Positions 18,841 to 27,899 of a stretch of DNA of 64,000 bases are shown piece after piece; position 1 is the first letter of the stretch, and every line of letters begins with the position of its first letter. The notes under the pieces are model-generated. The model did no database searches. It saw nothing but the letters and a program-made list of their open reading frames with translations, and was not told the DNA's origin. This DNA comes from Pythium myriotylum (taxonomy: Eukaryota; Oomycota; Peronosporomycetes; Pythiales; Pythiaceae): positions 3,286,001 to 3,350,000 of the forward strand of contig JALJCQ010000015.1 in NCBI GenBank assembly GCA_023091665.1, given 5' to 3'. Both the position numbers and the translations under genes were made by a program.

Positions 18841-21300
18841 ATGCCCCAGCTCTCTGAGCATGAGGCGCTCGCCATTCTCCGTGACTACTGCGGGGTGTTG
18901 TACAAGCGACTCGTGTTCCAAGCAGCACGCGACGACCCACCGCTGCTCAAGCAAGAGTGGATGTCGCTAATGTGCGAGGGCTTGACGGACACCGACTTGA
19001 CCAATGGACTCGGGTATGAGCTGCGAGTGGCGATCGACGTCGTGAATATGTTGTGTGGATGCCGAGGCTTCGCCCCCGATCGCAATCACCGGTTTTGGCG
19101 GAACGCCGTCGCTGATCTCTGGATTGCATATGGGACAGACTTCGAGAATATGCCTGCACGCGGGTGGTGGGTTAGTCGATTGTTTGAGCCTCCGGCCCAT
19201 TTGATGCTGCAGTTTGACAAGCTCGCGTTCTCGTGCTTCTCGGTCGCCTTTGAGCAGTGGGCGACGAGTGATTTGGTGGGTGGGATGAGTGAGTTGTGGC
19301 GCCAGGTAACGTGGACGGATGCGACTAGCAATTGTCCGCGATGGATATTAGAGCGAAGAGAGGCTGCTACTCGAACATTGCAGAAATATACGTCGGCTCC
19401 AGTTCGAGTACTCCAACTCGAGTTGTGTGTGCCGATGACTGTCCGGAATCTCCAGGGGAGTATATGCAATGGTACGATCACTCTCGAGCAGCATGACTGG
19501 GTCAAGTTGAGCTTAGTGCTGCCTCAACTGTCCAAATCAAACGTGAACGGATCGCCGGGCGTTGCGACAGTTGGTGGTTTGCAGCTTCCGACGAATCACG
19601 AGCTATCAATCGCGCTCAACCCTCGACACCAGCACGCTTTTATTTTGCACTCAAACAACCTTCGTGGTGTGCGCTCTTTGTTGTGTAGCAGTTTCGTGCG
19701 GTGTCTCACGTTGGACGCCTTCTTGTATCCGGAGTCGGATCGTATCGACCAAGTTATCGGGTTTGGAGAGCTACTGTATAGCTTGCTAGTCGAACAAAAG
19801 TCTCTGGTGAAGTTGAGACTTGGTCGGCACCTCACTCTCGAGTCAATCGCGACTGTGTGTTCTTTACTACCGATATCACCCAGTCTCGAAACCTTGCTCA
19901 TGTACGGCAACTCTTATCACCCTAATGTGCCGTTCCATCAGTGGGCGTGGCTTGCATACGGCCTCTTGCATCCTCTGCGAGCGACAATGCCTTCACACCG
20001 TGCTGCAAACTTCACGTTGTCGGTTGAGCGCGTTACATTCAGAAACATGGATGACTTGAAGCATCTTCGTGACGCGCGTGGTACCATTCATCCTCTTCAG
20101 GAGATGGTCGAAGAGATGGTAGCGTCAGCGTTGATGCCAGATATTTTGTGTGCGTCTATGTGCACTTGGTTCAAGCCTGGGTCCGGTACGGCCGTGGTAG
20201 GTCCTGCTACAAGCGTGTTTCTCGATCCTCGCCGCCGGAATCGACCCGTATGGACTTCATCCCAAACGACGGAGCTCGAGGCGGTGGTAGTTGTCTCGAT
20301 TTTGGCTGTGGTGGGTGTTGTGGTCAGAGGGTTTGGTTTGTGCTGGGTCTTGATTGACGAGGCAACCATACGAGATACCGTGAGATACGGCAAGGACGTT
20401 TCGAAGTCGGAGCCGGAAAGATTGGTTCGCTTTGGTTTGAGGGAGCTTCTTATTGGCCCGGCAGGCACATGGGAAGATATAGCTAGATTGACTGCGTGCT
20501 TGGATGGAAAATGGCTTCGGTCGTTATCACTAACTGGGACAGCGTATGGTGATGAGCACGGAGCGTGGCTGAGACTTCCAAACCTTGAGTTCTTGTTGAA
20601 GTGCTGTCCGAACTTGGAGACGCTCAACTTGGAAAGTTGTTATGTGCGAACCCTGAAACACCTGGTCGACGCATACGAGTCGTCGTCGCAGCCATGTCGA
20701 GTCTCGACGCTGAGTGTGACGGGTGTCTATTATCGCAGCTATAACACAAAGAAAGACTTCGCACCACTGCTGGAGATGCTAGCCGATCCGATGCATCCTG
20801 GCTCGCGGGTGGTCCGCCATCTGAGGTTGACTGGATTTGGATCACACGACGAACCAGGAGCCTTCGAGACCCTAGATATCGCAAAGATGCTGGCGTCGAA
20901 CTTGGCCTTAGAGACAGTTTTCGTTCAAACTGACGACAATTTGCACGAAATCCAGCCACTCGAGAAGTGGCGCGACTCTACAAGACGGTTGTTGTCCCCC
21001 TTTCAAGACCAGGTTCTCAACGACGCGAGAAGTGCTTGGCTGGGAATGTTGAGCGTTGTGCGTTACTGTGCGTCCTTCGTGGATCGCAATCCGGACCCTT
21101 CCACGGTCCAGCGGCTAAAGCTTCGATCGCGCGCTCGACTTCGCCGACACCTCGTGCTGAGCGCTCTTGATGAAGTGTTATTGCGGATGATCCTGTCGTT
21201 CATCGGTCCGCACCGAGTCCGCACAATCTGCTGGTCATGCGACTTGCATGCCTCAAGCTTCCCGGAGTTGACTAATCCTTTTTGCCATTTTCAGTGGTGA
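18841..21300 (+). CDS. LRR-type protein, left copy
   Basis: 819 residues from the first ATG (MPQLSEHEALAILRDYCG). The reading frame stays open for 52 codons upstream, but without ATG. The first 250 residues are helical and Trp-rich; the C-terminal two thirds contain irregular leucine-rich units such as LVKLRLGRHLTLESIATVCS, PSLETLLMYGNS, LRSLSLTGTAYGD, NLETLNLESCYVRTLKHLV and RVVRHLRLTGFGS. A hydrophobic VVVVSILAVVGVVVRGFGLC stretch lies mid-protein (about 465-490). The last 40 residues (LRRHLVLSALDEVLLRMILS) look like a short F-box-like helix set. Function unknown; LRR proteins usually bind partners. The other copy is at 27900-30359. Confidence 0.75.
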   Translation: MPQLSEHEALAILRDYCGVLYKRLVFQAARDDPPLLKQEWMSLMCEGLTDTDLTNGLGYELRVAIDVVNMLCGCRGFAPDRNHRFWRNAVADLWIAYGTDFENMPARGWWVSRLFEPPAHLMLQFDKLAFSCFSVAFEQWATSDLVGGMSELWRQVTWTDATSNCPRWILERREAATRTLQKYTSAPVRVLQLELCVPMTVRNLQGSICNGTITLEQHDWVKLSLVLPQLSKSNVNGSPGVATVGGLQLPTNHELSIALNPRHQHAFILHSNNLRGVRSLLCSSFVRCLTLDAFLYPESDRIDQVIGFGELLYSLLVEQKSLVKLRLGRHLTLESIATVCSLLPISPSLETLLMYGNSYHPNVPFHQWAWLAYGLLHPLRATMPSHRAANFTLSVERVTFRNMDDLKHLRDARGTIHPLQEMVEEMVASALMPDILCASMCTWFKPGSGTAVVGPATSVFLDPRRRNRPVWTSSQTTELEAVVVVSILAVVGVVVRGFGLCWVLIDEATIRDTVRYGKDVSKSEPERLVRFGLRELLIGPAGTWEDIARLTACLDGKWLRSLSLTGTAYGDEHGAWLRLPNLEFLLKCCPNLETLNLESCYVRTLKHLVDAYESSSQPCRVSTLSVTGVYYRSYNTKKDFAPLLEMLADPMHPGSRVVRHLRLTGFGSHDEPGAFETLDIAKMLASNLALETVFVQTDDNLHEIQPLEKWRDSTRRLLSPFQDQVLNDARSAWLGMLSVVRYCASFVDRNPDPSTVQRLKLRSRARLRRHLVLSALDEVLLRMILSFIGPHRVRTICWSCDLHASSFPELTNPFCHFQW

Positions 21301-21316
21301 CATTGCGACCCGTATC

Positions 21317-21332
21317 TTAAGAGAACTCTGCC
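21317..21332. repeat. 16-bp TTAAGAGAACTCTGCC motif, left-arm copy
   Basis: Lies just past the LRR stop. The mirror copy in the right arm is at 27868-27883, and both orientations meet in the palindrome at 27041-27070. Confidence 0.7.
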
Positions 21333-21505
21333 TTCTATGAAGTTGGAGACAAACATGTGAGGGTGAGGGTGGGAGAGAAAGCTTCAGTCGACCGTTTATT
21401 GGAGACAATCAGACGGAATATCGGTAAGGTGATCTACTCGATTTACTTGGAGTTTGGTGTTTCCACCAGAAAGCGCAGAATATATTGTGAAGCGTCGGTC
21501 GCTGA

Positions 21506-22123
21506 CTACTGAATTTCTCCGCAGCAAAGCCGAGCGATGATGCCGAAGATATGTTCTAGCGACCCATTACCATAGTTGGCGTCACGACGAGCGCGGTTAT
21601 TATTGTTGACGGCAAGCGGGATCACATCGCTGACAACAACACGGTTAGACTCCACGCGGACAAAGATCCACTCTCGTAGATTTGTCACAATCCCAAGGAC
21701 AAAGTCGAGTTGGCTGCGCTCGCCGAGTAATGCCGCTGCAATCAGGCATTCTGCAAGGCCTGGTGTCAGACTTCCAAGCTTGACCTCCATCACGAGAAAT
21801 GGTGCGTAATCGGTCCGTTGGTCGACTTGACGGAGCAAAAGTGTGTCAGCTTGACCAGAACTGGATCCCAAGTGGTTGGAAAACTCAGCATCAAGTGTGA
21901 GCAGGCTGGTTGCACCAGGTATTGTCACTGCGCTGGAAATTGGAGCGACATGCAGCACGCGCTCAATGGGGGCCCCGTGCCTTTCCATCTCCCGTGTAAG
22001 AGCGAGGAGACCGACGCGTGCAATCGAAGCTGTAACAGCCTCGTGTCGAGTGATTGTCTCGTTATAGTACGCGAGGATCGGCTCGAAAGCATCACATCCA
22101 GTGTCAACGGCCTGCCTTGCCAT
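21506..22123 (-). CDS. PD-(D/E)XK nuclease-like protein, longer copy
   Basis: 205 residues from the first in-frame ATG (MARQAVDTGCDAF). The frame remains open with coding-like composition to 22288, so an upstream exon is likely missing from this model. Core features of the restriction-endonuclease-like fold are in order: a helical lead, an acidic strand (LLTLDAEFSNHLG), an Asp in SGQADTLLL, the ExK motif in FLVMEVKLGSL, and a following Ala-rich helix (CLIAAALLGERSQLDFVLGI) and strand (WIFVRVE). Nucleases of this fold occur as C-terminal domains of Crinkler/RHS-type proteins in oomycetes, and a broken CRN header lies 0.7 kb away in the opposite orientation. No header domain is attached here. 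Activity is inference. Confidence 0.6.
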   Translation of the reverse strand: MARQAVDTGCDAFEPILAYYNETITRHEAVTASIARVGLLALTREMERHGAPIERVLHVAPISSAVTIPGATSLLTLDAEFSNHLGSSSGQADTLLLRQVDQRTDYAPFLVMEVKLGSLTPGLAECLIAAALLGERSQLDFVLGIVTNLREWIFVRVESNRVVVSDVIPLAVNNNNRARRDANYGNGSLEHIFGIIARLCCGEIQ

Positions 22124-22567
22124 CGGATCGGTAGGTCTTGCTACTGCGAGCTGGAGCTGGTTGAAGCCATGCCTTGCAGCCGTGACAGTCTGTCCGTTTG
22201 GTGACCTTGCTGTCCCGGTTACCACGCGATGGATTCTCTCAAGCCTGATTCTCGACGCGACGTAGTGCTGATCGTTGAACCGATTCAACAGAGTCTAGCG
22301 CAGTGTCAAAGGGGGGCGAACCGCGCGAGGGAGACGATCTGCGTATGGATTAATGGCACGGGCTCGCTGAATACGCTGAGCACTCCGCTGTCGGTCGCTC
22401 CGCATCGCGAGACCAACCTCTTGTGGCGTAGAATGAAGAATTCGTGGGCTTTTGGCTCGATTGATGCCAAGAGACTTGGACTGGACTGGCTGGACTGGAT
22501 TTACGTTTGGCGAGAGACTTGCCGTTGTGTACCCATGTCACTACATGATGGGTGCTTCATTTAGTGA

Positions 22568-22771
22568 CTCGAACTTGAAGTTCCAGCTGAAAAAATACAT
22601 GGGGATCCTTCAGGAGACGAGGAACCTTTGCTCGATGGTGATGAGGCGCTCTTTGGTCATATCCTTGCATGCGGAGGCCCTTGCCCGTGGAAGATCAACA
22701 AAAAGAACGGCGCCATGCTCCACATCCGCGTAGTCGACGCCGACGGCGATGTGATCAAAGCTATTCGATGA
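22568..22771 (+). other. Unassigned coding-like fragment
   Basis: 67 codons open between a stop and the final TGA, without ATG at the start. Composition is protein-like and acidic (SGDEEPLLDGDEALFGHIL, then GAMLHIRVVDADGDVIKAIR). It may be a last exon or a remnant of a gene broken by the rearrangement. No family recognised. Confidence 0.3.
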
Positions 22772-22892
22772 ATATATTTCGACTCTGAAGTCATTCAATT
22801 ACGCAAATGGGGAAAGCAAAAGCCAAACATCAGTTGCACCGTTTGATGGACTAAAATGCGAGTAGGGAGAACGAGTCAAAGCAATTGGAAAC

Positions 22893-23530
22893 ATGGTGGG
22901 GCTGGTGTACGCGGTTGGTCGGGGAGAAGGGAAACGCGCTACAAGTTACAATTGATGCGTGCGAATCTGTGGGAGATTTGAAGGACGCGATTGCTGAGAA
23001 GCAGAAGTGCGAATTCGCTGCGAGCAAGCTGCAGCTCTTCCTCGCCAGGAACGGCGACGGTACGTGGCTCGAATCAAGTTCAGAGGATGTGAAGAAGCTC
23101 AAGAAAGGGAAAAAAAAAGTGCTCTAATCGAAGCACTGACACACGAAGACAAGGAGAGTTTGGCCTTGAGGAGGCTCTCGAGGGGATGCCAGAACCGGAA
23201 ACCAAGCAGATCCACGTGTTGGTGGTGGTCCCACCACAATTGATTGCTTCTACTGTAGTGACTGCTAGTTTTAAGAAAAGAAAACTCGCTGAAGTTAGTG
23301 ATGGAGATCCAACAATGCAAAACGTTGCTTACTACATCAAGAACTTACCAGATGAGATCGACCGCCAGTTCCCTTGTTTCTTGGTGGATATCTGTGGCCC
23401 ACTCCTGAGCGTGTTTAAGATCGTGAACACGGGCAGTGTGATTCAGCTGCGACTGCAACTGTATTCTTGCAAAAGAGAATATATTTCCAATTGGCTTGGC
23501 GTGCTCGTTGACGCAGTAGTGATGGCTTAG
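22893..23530 (+). pseudogene. Crinkler (CRN) effector gene, broken
   Basis: Recognised from the CRN header (ubiquitin-like) domain: VGDLKDAIAEKQ, the LFLAK-type motif here written LFLARNGDG, and the header end motif HVLVVVP. CRN proteins are secreted or host-translocated effectors, or regulators, in oomycetes. This copy cannot be read in one frame: the reading shifts near the start (about 22910), again at the A9 tract about 23110-23118, and again about 23155. After HVLVVVP a short C-terminal domain of about 100 codons runs to the stop at 23530, without a recognisable catalytic domain. I treat it as a pseudogene. Confidence 0.8.
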
Positions 23531-23884
23531 TTGAACGCATCCGAGTGGATGTCCACAATCAGAATTTTGTGTACGAACCCCAAAGAACACGCGTAATCTG
23601 AGCGCTGGTGTTGTGGAGGAGAAGAAATTCGTGCTTGGGTGTGTTAAGGATTCGTTTCTCGTGTCCAATTTTGGCAATAACACCGAGCGCTGTGACAATC
23701 CACTTTCTCGAGGCTGGGCAGAGAGTCGATACTGAAGCAGACGCGGAGAGAAGCAAGAGGGGCTATGTGGATGGGTGGTGGTGATCGTGGAGCGAATGCC
23801 AAAACTCAGTTCGTGGGTGTCACGGGAAAAGGATCGGCTGAAAAACTTGACGATGCTATTGGAGAAAGCACAACACGTACCGGA

Positions 23885-24129
23885 GACTGTGGGCGCGAAA
23901 CCTTCACACGCACACACAGTGTTCAGGATATCGATAGCCATTCGCAGCTCGTACCCAAATCCGTTCGCTGAGTCGGTGTCCGCCACGCCCACACACACTA
24001 GCGACTTCCACTTTTGCTTGAGCTGTGGTCATTGTCGTGGGATGAGTCAAGCACAAGCCACCTGCGCAGCACGCCGCAGTGGTCAGGAAGGATAGCTAGC
24101 GCCTCGTTTTCGGAAAGCAGTGTCGACAT
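23885..24129 (-). pseudogene. Decayed fragment of the LRR-type gene family
   Basis: Corresponds to roughly the first 80 codons of the two LRR-type genes in the arms: SENEALAILPDHCGVLRRWL at the start and NGFGYELRMAIDILNTVCAC further on, with a frame shift between them near 24035. Similarity stops after GFAPTVS. It is in the same orientation as the right-arm copy and lies in the spacer, so it is an older, independent copy of the family. Confidence 0.75.
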
Positions 24130-24235
24130 CGTGACGTGAGTTTGAAGAAATGATGAAGCCATAGACTCTGAGGAGTATGGTACGTGGCGGTTCTGCAGCA
24201 ACTGGGACTGTAGACCCGTCATTCGCTCACCTTAG

Positions 24236-26055
24236 TTACCCAGTGACGAGTTGTGTCTTGTTGGTTTTTTCGATTTCAACGGTCTTACTCAAGTTCGCGA
24301 TGAATACATCAGCGCGAGGACGGCGGGTCTGCAGATCAAAGAGTGTCAGGCATTCTTCAACGTAAAACGCCCACTTGAAACGCTACCTGGACGAAGAAAG
24401 CGTGGGCTTGAAACGGGAGTTTCCGCAGCGATCGTCCACTAAACCCCTCAGCTGCTTCCGCAACCCGGAAGAGGCTTGTTGATAAGTCGTATCCGGTATC
24501 TTCGATATCATCCATTTCATCTGCTGCTCGCTTTTTGGAGGCTCGCTTCGCGTCAAGCTCAAGATACGGCAGGAGTGTCGTGGAGGAAGGAGCCACTACC
24601 AAGCCAACTCGGCAGAGCTCGTCGACACAGCTGCGAAGGATCTCGTACCGCGCGTGAGTTGTTGGTAGTCCGATGTATCTGGAGAAAACAGTACTTAATC
24701 TCTAGCCGATGTACGGTAGCCTCTGGTGAAAGAACCAACTGTTTGATATCCGCACGGTCGACGAAAGCAACATCGATAGCTTCCGTAATGTTCGATGTAG
24801 TGAGCACGAGCACATTCGGGAAATTCTTAAGCGAGTCGAGTTGTGTCAGGAGTGCGTTTACTACTCTGATGGCGTCGGATGGTTCAGATCCACTCAGCGC
24901 TGCTTTCCGGGCGGCGGTGAGAGACTCGACTTCATCTGCAATAAAATAGATAGCCTGTGAATGCCGCACCATTGCGACAGGTTTTGAGCGATCTCACCGA
25001 TCAGGACACACACAAGAGCCTCTGGGTCTTCTACGAGCTCTTGGATCTGACGAAAGAGCTTCATCACGAGCTTACCACTCTCAGAAAACCACTAACAGGA
25101 GATGAGCCACTCAGTAACACGCGTCCTGGACGCGGATGATGACTCTTCTCACCTTGCTGAAAAGGCTGTGGGCGTTGATCTCAAGAAGGTGGCCACTAGT
25201 GTACCTGTAGACAACGTGTGAACCCTCTACGTCTGGGCATCGCAACAATTTTGCCAACGAACCGATGGGAGAGCCGAATACTCAGTTTCTGGGCGAGTGC
25301 CTTGCATAGACTAGTCTTTCCTGTCCCAGGGGGCCCATGGAGTAGCACGACGCTGTTCGTGGATACACTTTAGCCCCTCCTTCAACATTATTCCTATAAT
25401 CGATCGTGTTCCCACCGATTCCACGAGATAATGTGTGGATTGACCTTGGCGTCCGAGAAGAGCATCGCAGTCGTGGCGTAGTCCAGCACGTTGCGCTTGA
25501 CCGCTGAGTCGTAGATCAGCGACTCCCAGAGTCCATCGAGGCTTTGCGACGGCAGCACGAGCTGTTGGCACGTCGAGACGTTCTCATCGTCCTCGGCGGT
25601 CTCCTCGGCCGGCGGTTCGTCACTGAGCTTGAAGACATTTACCATCAGCTCGGCCTCAACACGAGCCACGGTCGACGAGGGCCCCGTCTGCTCTTCACTG
25701 TCATCTACCAGGATGAAACCATCAGTAACCCCGCGAGCACCGAGCAAAGCAACGAGAGAGAGAGAGACAGCGCACCAATCTCGGTGACGGCGATCCGCTC
25801 GACGTGCTGCGTCAAGAACGGCGATTCCACGAACGCCAAGGGGCCTACGAAGCGCGTGAGCGGGGTCAGAGCAAGAGACAGGCTCATGAAACTTCTGTTG
25901 CAAAGCGCACCTGGCGAAAACGCGCTGCATTGCTGCAGGAGAAACTGCGTCGCGGCCTCTCGCACGTCGTCGTAGGCTGCGACGCTCGCGGCGAATAACG
26001 CCACTTCCACTGCACGCACACGCACGAGCGACACCTCCAAATGATCAGCGACGTC
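24236..26055 (-). CDS. TRIP13: PCH2/TRIP13 AAA+ ATPase
   Basis: AAA+ remodeller of HORMA-domain proteins (Mad2, Hop1/HORMAD) in meiosis and the spindle checkpoint. Exons in transcription order end or begin at: (start unresolved)-25911, 25844-25776, 25704-25416, 25352-25263, 25204-25153, 25091-24998, 24935-24740, 24678-24387, 24328-24236. All junctions are GT-AG and all phases agree. Landmarks: [38 protein letters not shown] followed by Walker [35 protein letters not shown], Walker [55 protein letters not shown] and [20 protein letters not shown]. The first exon runs open to about 26055 without an ATG, so a short 5' exon upstream is probable. The C-terminal tail after FFVQ differs from animal TRIP13. 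Confidence 0.93.
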
Positions 26056-26480
26056 TCATCTACACGGACAGCAGCGCCGCACGAACCGTAGACGCGTCGC
26101 TTGCACGCAGTGGGCGCCGCATCGTCGGCTCTCGGCGCCACCACCCCTGTTTCCATTTCGCCAAGTTGCAGTGGCGGGAAAAACCCAAATGTATTCACAT
26201 AAGGTAGTACCTCTACAATAGCATAAATACATAGCGCGTAACGGAGGGATCTTGTTTGGGGAGGCTGCACTTTCTCGCCAGCAAATGGGTCCGAAGCAAT
26301 GCAACGCAAGACCACGAGCCCATACGCAGCACAAAACAAGGCTCATTGAGTGAGCGAGAGAGAGAGATCGCTGTATCATCAGACGGGCCACGGGGGCTGC
26401 ATGCTTTCCACGCAACTCGCGAGTGTATTTTTGGTTATTTGAGATCAATTGTGTCAAGGAACTAGTACGACAAAGACAAC

Positions 26481-27030
26481 ATGCTAGCGGAGACCGAGGC
26501 GGACACGACATCCTCTGATCGCCATGGTGCCCACGTGGGCCACAGTCTCCACTGGCCACAGAACCATGAGCTCGCGCAGCTGAGCATCCCCGATTTGCTC
26601 AGTGTCGTGGCTCGCAATGCGCTGGCGGTGATCCCCGCGGAGCGCTGCGTCATCTTCATGTACGACAAGAGCACGAACCTGCTGAGTTCTCAAGTGTCAC
26701 TCGGTGTTGGCGAATTGGCGGATGAGTCAAAGGGCGATATCGACGACGAGCTGAGCTTCCCGCCGGTGATGGGCATGGTCAGCGCCTGCTTTCTCCAGCG
26801 GAGATGTCTGCGAATGCAAGAGCCACATCTGGTACGTGTTGACGTTGAAGCGGAGAGACTGGGTCATGACACGACTTGGATCTCAGCACAAGGCGTTCCA
26901 CCGCGACTACGACGTCCCCAAAGACATAAAGATGGACTCGATGATCGCGGCGCCAGTCACGCTCCACCACCGCACAGTCGGCGTGATTCAGCTGATCAAC
27001 CGCGTGGATCCGGATGGACCATTGCGTTAA
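26481..27030 (+). CDS. GAF-domain protein, truncated at the duplication junction
   Basis: Two exons (26481-26831 and 26887-27030, in phase) give 164 residues. The sequence is a GAF domain: SIPDLLSVVARNALAVIPAE, CVIFMYDKSTNLLSSQVSLG, then FHRDYDVPKDIKMDSMIAAP and TVGVIQLINR, the canonical last core strand. The frame then ends after VDPDGPLR. GAF domains normally continue for another 20-30 residues, and larger signalling proteins beyond that. The stop lies only 10 bp before the palindrome and 38 bp before the right duplication arm. I infer that the rearrangement removed the 3' part. GAF domains bind cyclic nucleotides or other small molecules. Confidence 0.7.
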
Positions 27031-27040
27031 ATTCATAAAA

Positions 27041-27070
27041 GGCAGAGTTCTCTTTTAAGAGAACTCTGCC
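27041..27070. repeat. 30-bp palindrome at the right-arm junction
   Basis: Two perfect 14-base arms, GGCAGAGTTCTCTT and AAGAGAACTCTGCC, flank a TT. The same 16-base motif occurs once at 27868-27883 and, mirrored, at 21317-21332. With its flank, TTCATARAAGGCAGAGTTCT is common to 27033 and 27860. Confidence 0.9.
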
Positions 27071-27211
27071 GATCCAAGGGCAAGGAATGCCGTTAACGCT
27101 GCATGTCGTGCTTTCGAGACGATCCTCGCGTACTATAACGAGACAATCACTCGACACGAGGCTGCTACAGCTTCGATTGCACGTGTAGGTCTCCTCGCTC
27201 TTACACGGGAG

Positions 27212-27694
27212 ATGCAAAGGCGCGGGGCCCCCATTGAGCGCGTGCTGCATGTCGCTCCAATTTCGATCGCAGTGACAATACCTGGTGCAACCAGCATGCT
27301 CACACTCGATGCTGAGTTTTCCAACCACTTAGGACCCATTTCTGGTCGAGCTGACACACTGCTGCTCCGTCAAGTCGACCAACGGGCCTATTATGCACCA
27401 TTTCTCGTGATGGAGGTCAAGCTTGGAAGTCTGACACCAGGCCTTGCAGAATGCCTGATTGCAGCGGCATTACTCGGCGAGCGCAGCCAACTCGACTTTG
27501 TCCTTGGGATTGTGACAAATCTACGCGAGTGGATCTTTGTCCGCGTGGAGCCTAACCGTGTTGCTGTCAGCGATGTGATCCCGCTTGCCGTCAACAATAA
27601 TAACCGCGCTCGTCGTGACGCCAACTATGGTAATGGGTCGCTAGAACATATCTTCGGCATCATCGCTCGGCTTTGCTGCGGAGAAATTCAGTAG
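27212..27694 (+). pseudogene. PD-(D/E)XK nuclease-like gene, 5'-truncated copy
   Basis: 160 codons from the first ATG (MQRRGAPIERVLHVAPIS). The homologous frame is open back to 27071, where it stops at the palindrome. The core residues are kept: Asp in SGRADTLLL and ExK in FLVMEVKLG. It differs from the left copy at scattered positions (for example HLGPIS for HLGSSS, VDQRAYYAP for VDQRTDYAP). With the N-terminal part lost, it may be non-functional, or it may be a short active form. Confidence 0.6.
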
Positions 27695-27867
27695 TCAGCG
27701 ACCGACGCTTCACAATATATTCTGCGCTTTCTGGTGGAAACACCAAACTCCAAGTAAATCGAGTAGATCACCTTACCGATATTCCGTCTGATTGTCTCCA
27801 ATAAACGGTCGACTGAAGCTTTCTCTCCCACCCTCACCCTCACATGTTTGTCTCCAACTTCATAGAA

Positions 27868-27883
27868 GGCAGAGTTCTCTTAA
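27868..27883. repeat. 16-bp GGCAGAGTTCTCTTAA motif, right-arm copy
   Basis: Inverse of the inner half of the palindrome at 27041-27070. The two could be terminal inverted repeats of an element of about 820 bp holding the nuclease gene. No transposase is seen. Confidence 0.6.
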
Positions 27884-27899
27884 GATACGGGTCGCAATG

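Larger units (their letters stand above)
18295..22132 (+). repeat. Left arm of a 3.84-kb inverted duplication
   Basis: Position x here matches position 49200-x on the opposite strand (right arm 27069-30905). The relation holds exactly at the protease stop (18461/30739), the LRR stop (21300/27900) and the nuclease stop (21506/27694), so the arms have no net indels. Contents: protease 3' end, LRR gene and nuclease gene. Identity is very high in the middle and lower at both ends. The outer limit is at TGCTTGAGAAG; the inner limit is near ACCGATCC. Confidence 0.92.

Noticed and set aside
26110..26340. Upstream coding exon of PCH2 beginning METGVVAPRADD
   Set aside because: It is in a different frame from the first recognised exon and I found no convincing splice to join them.
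27041..27883. A complete piggyBac or Tc1-type transposon
   Set aside because: The inverted 16-base ends would fit, but there is no transposase and the left arm lacks the second end; kept only as a hypothesis.
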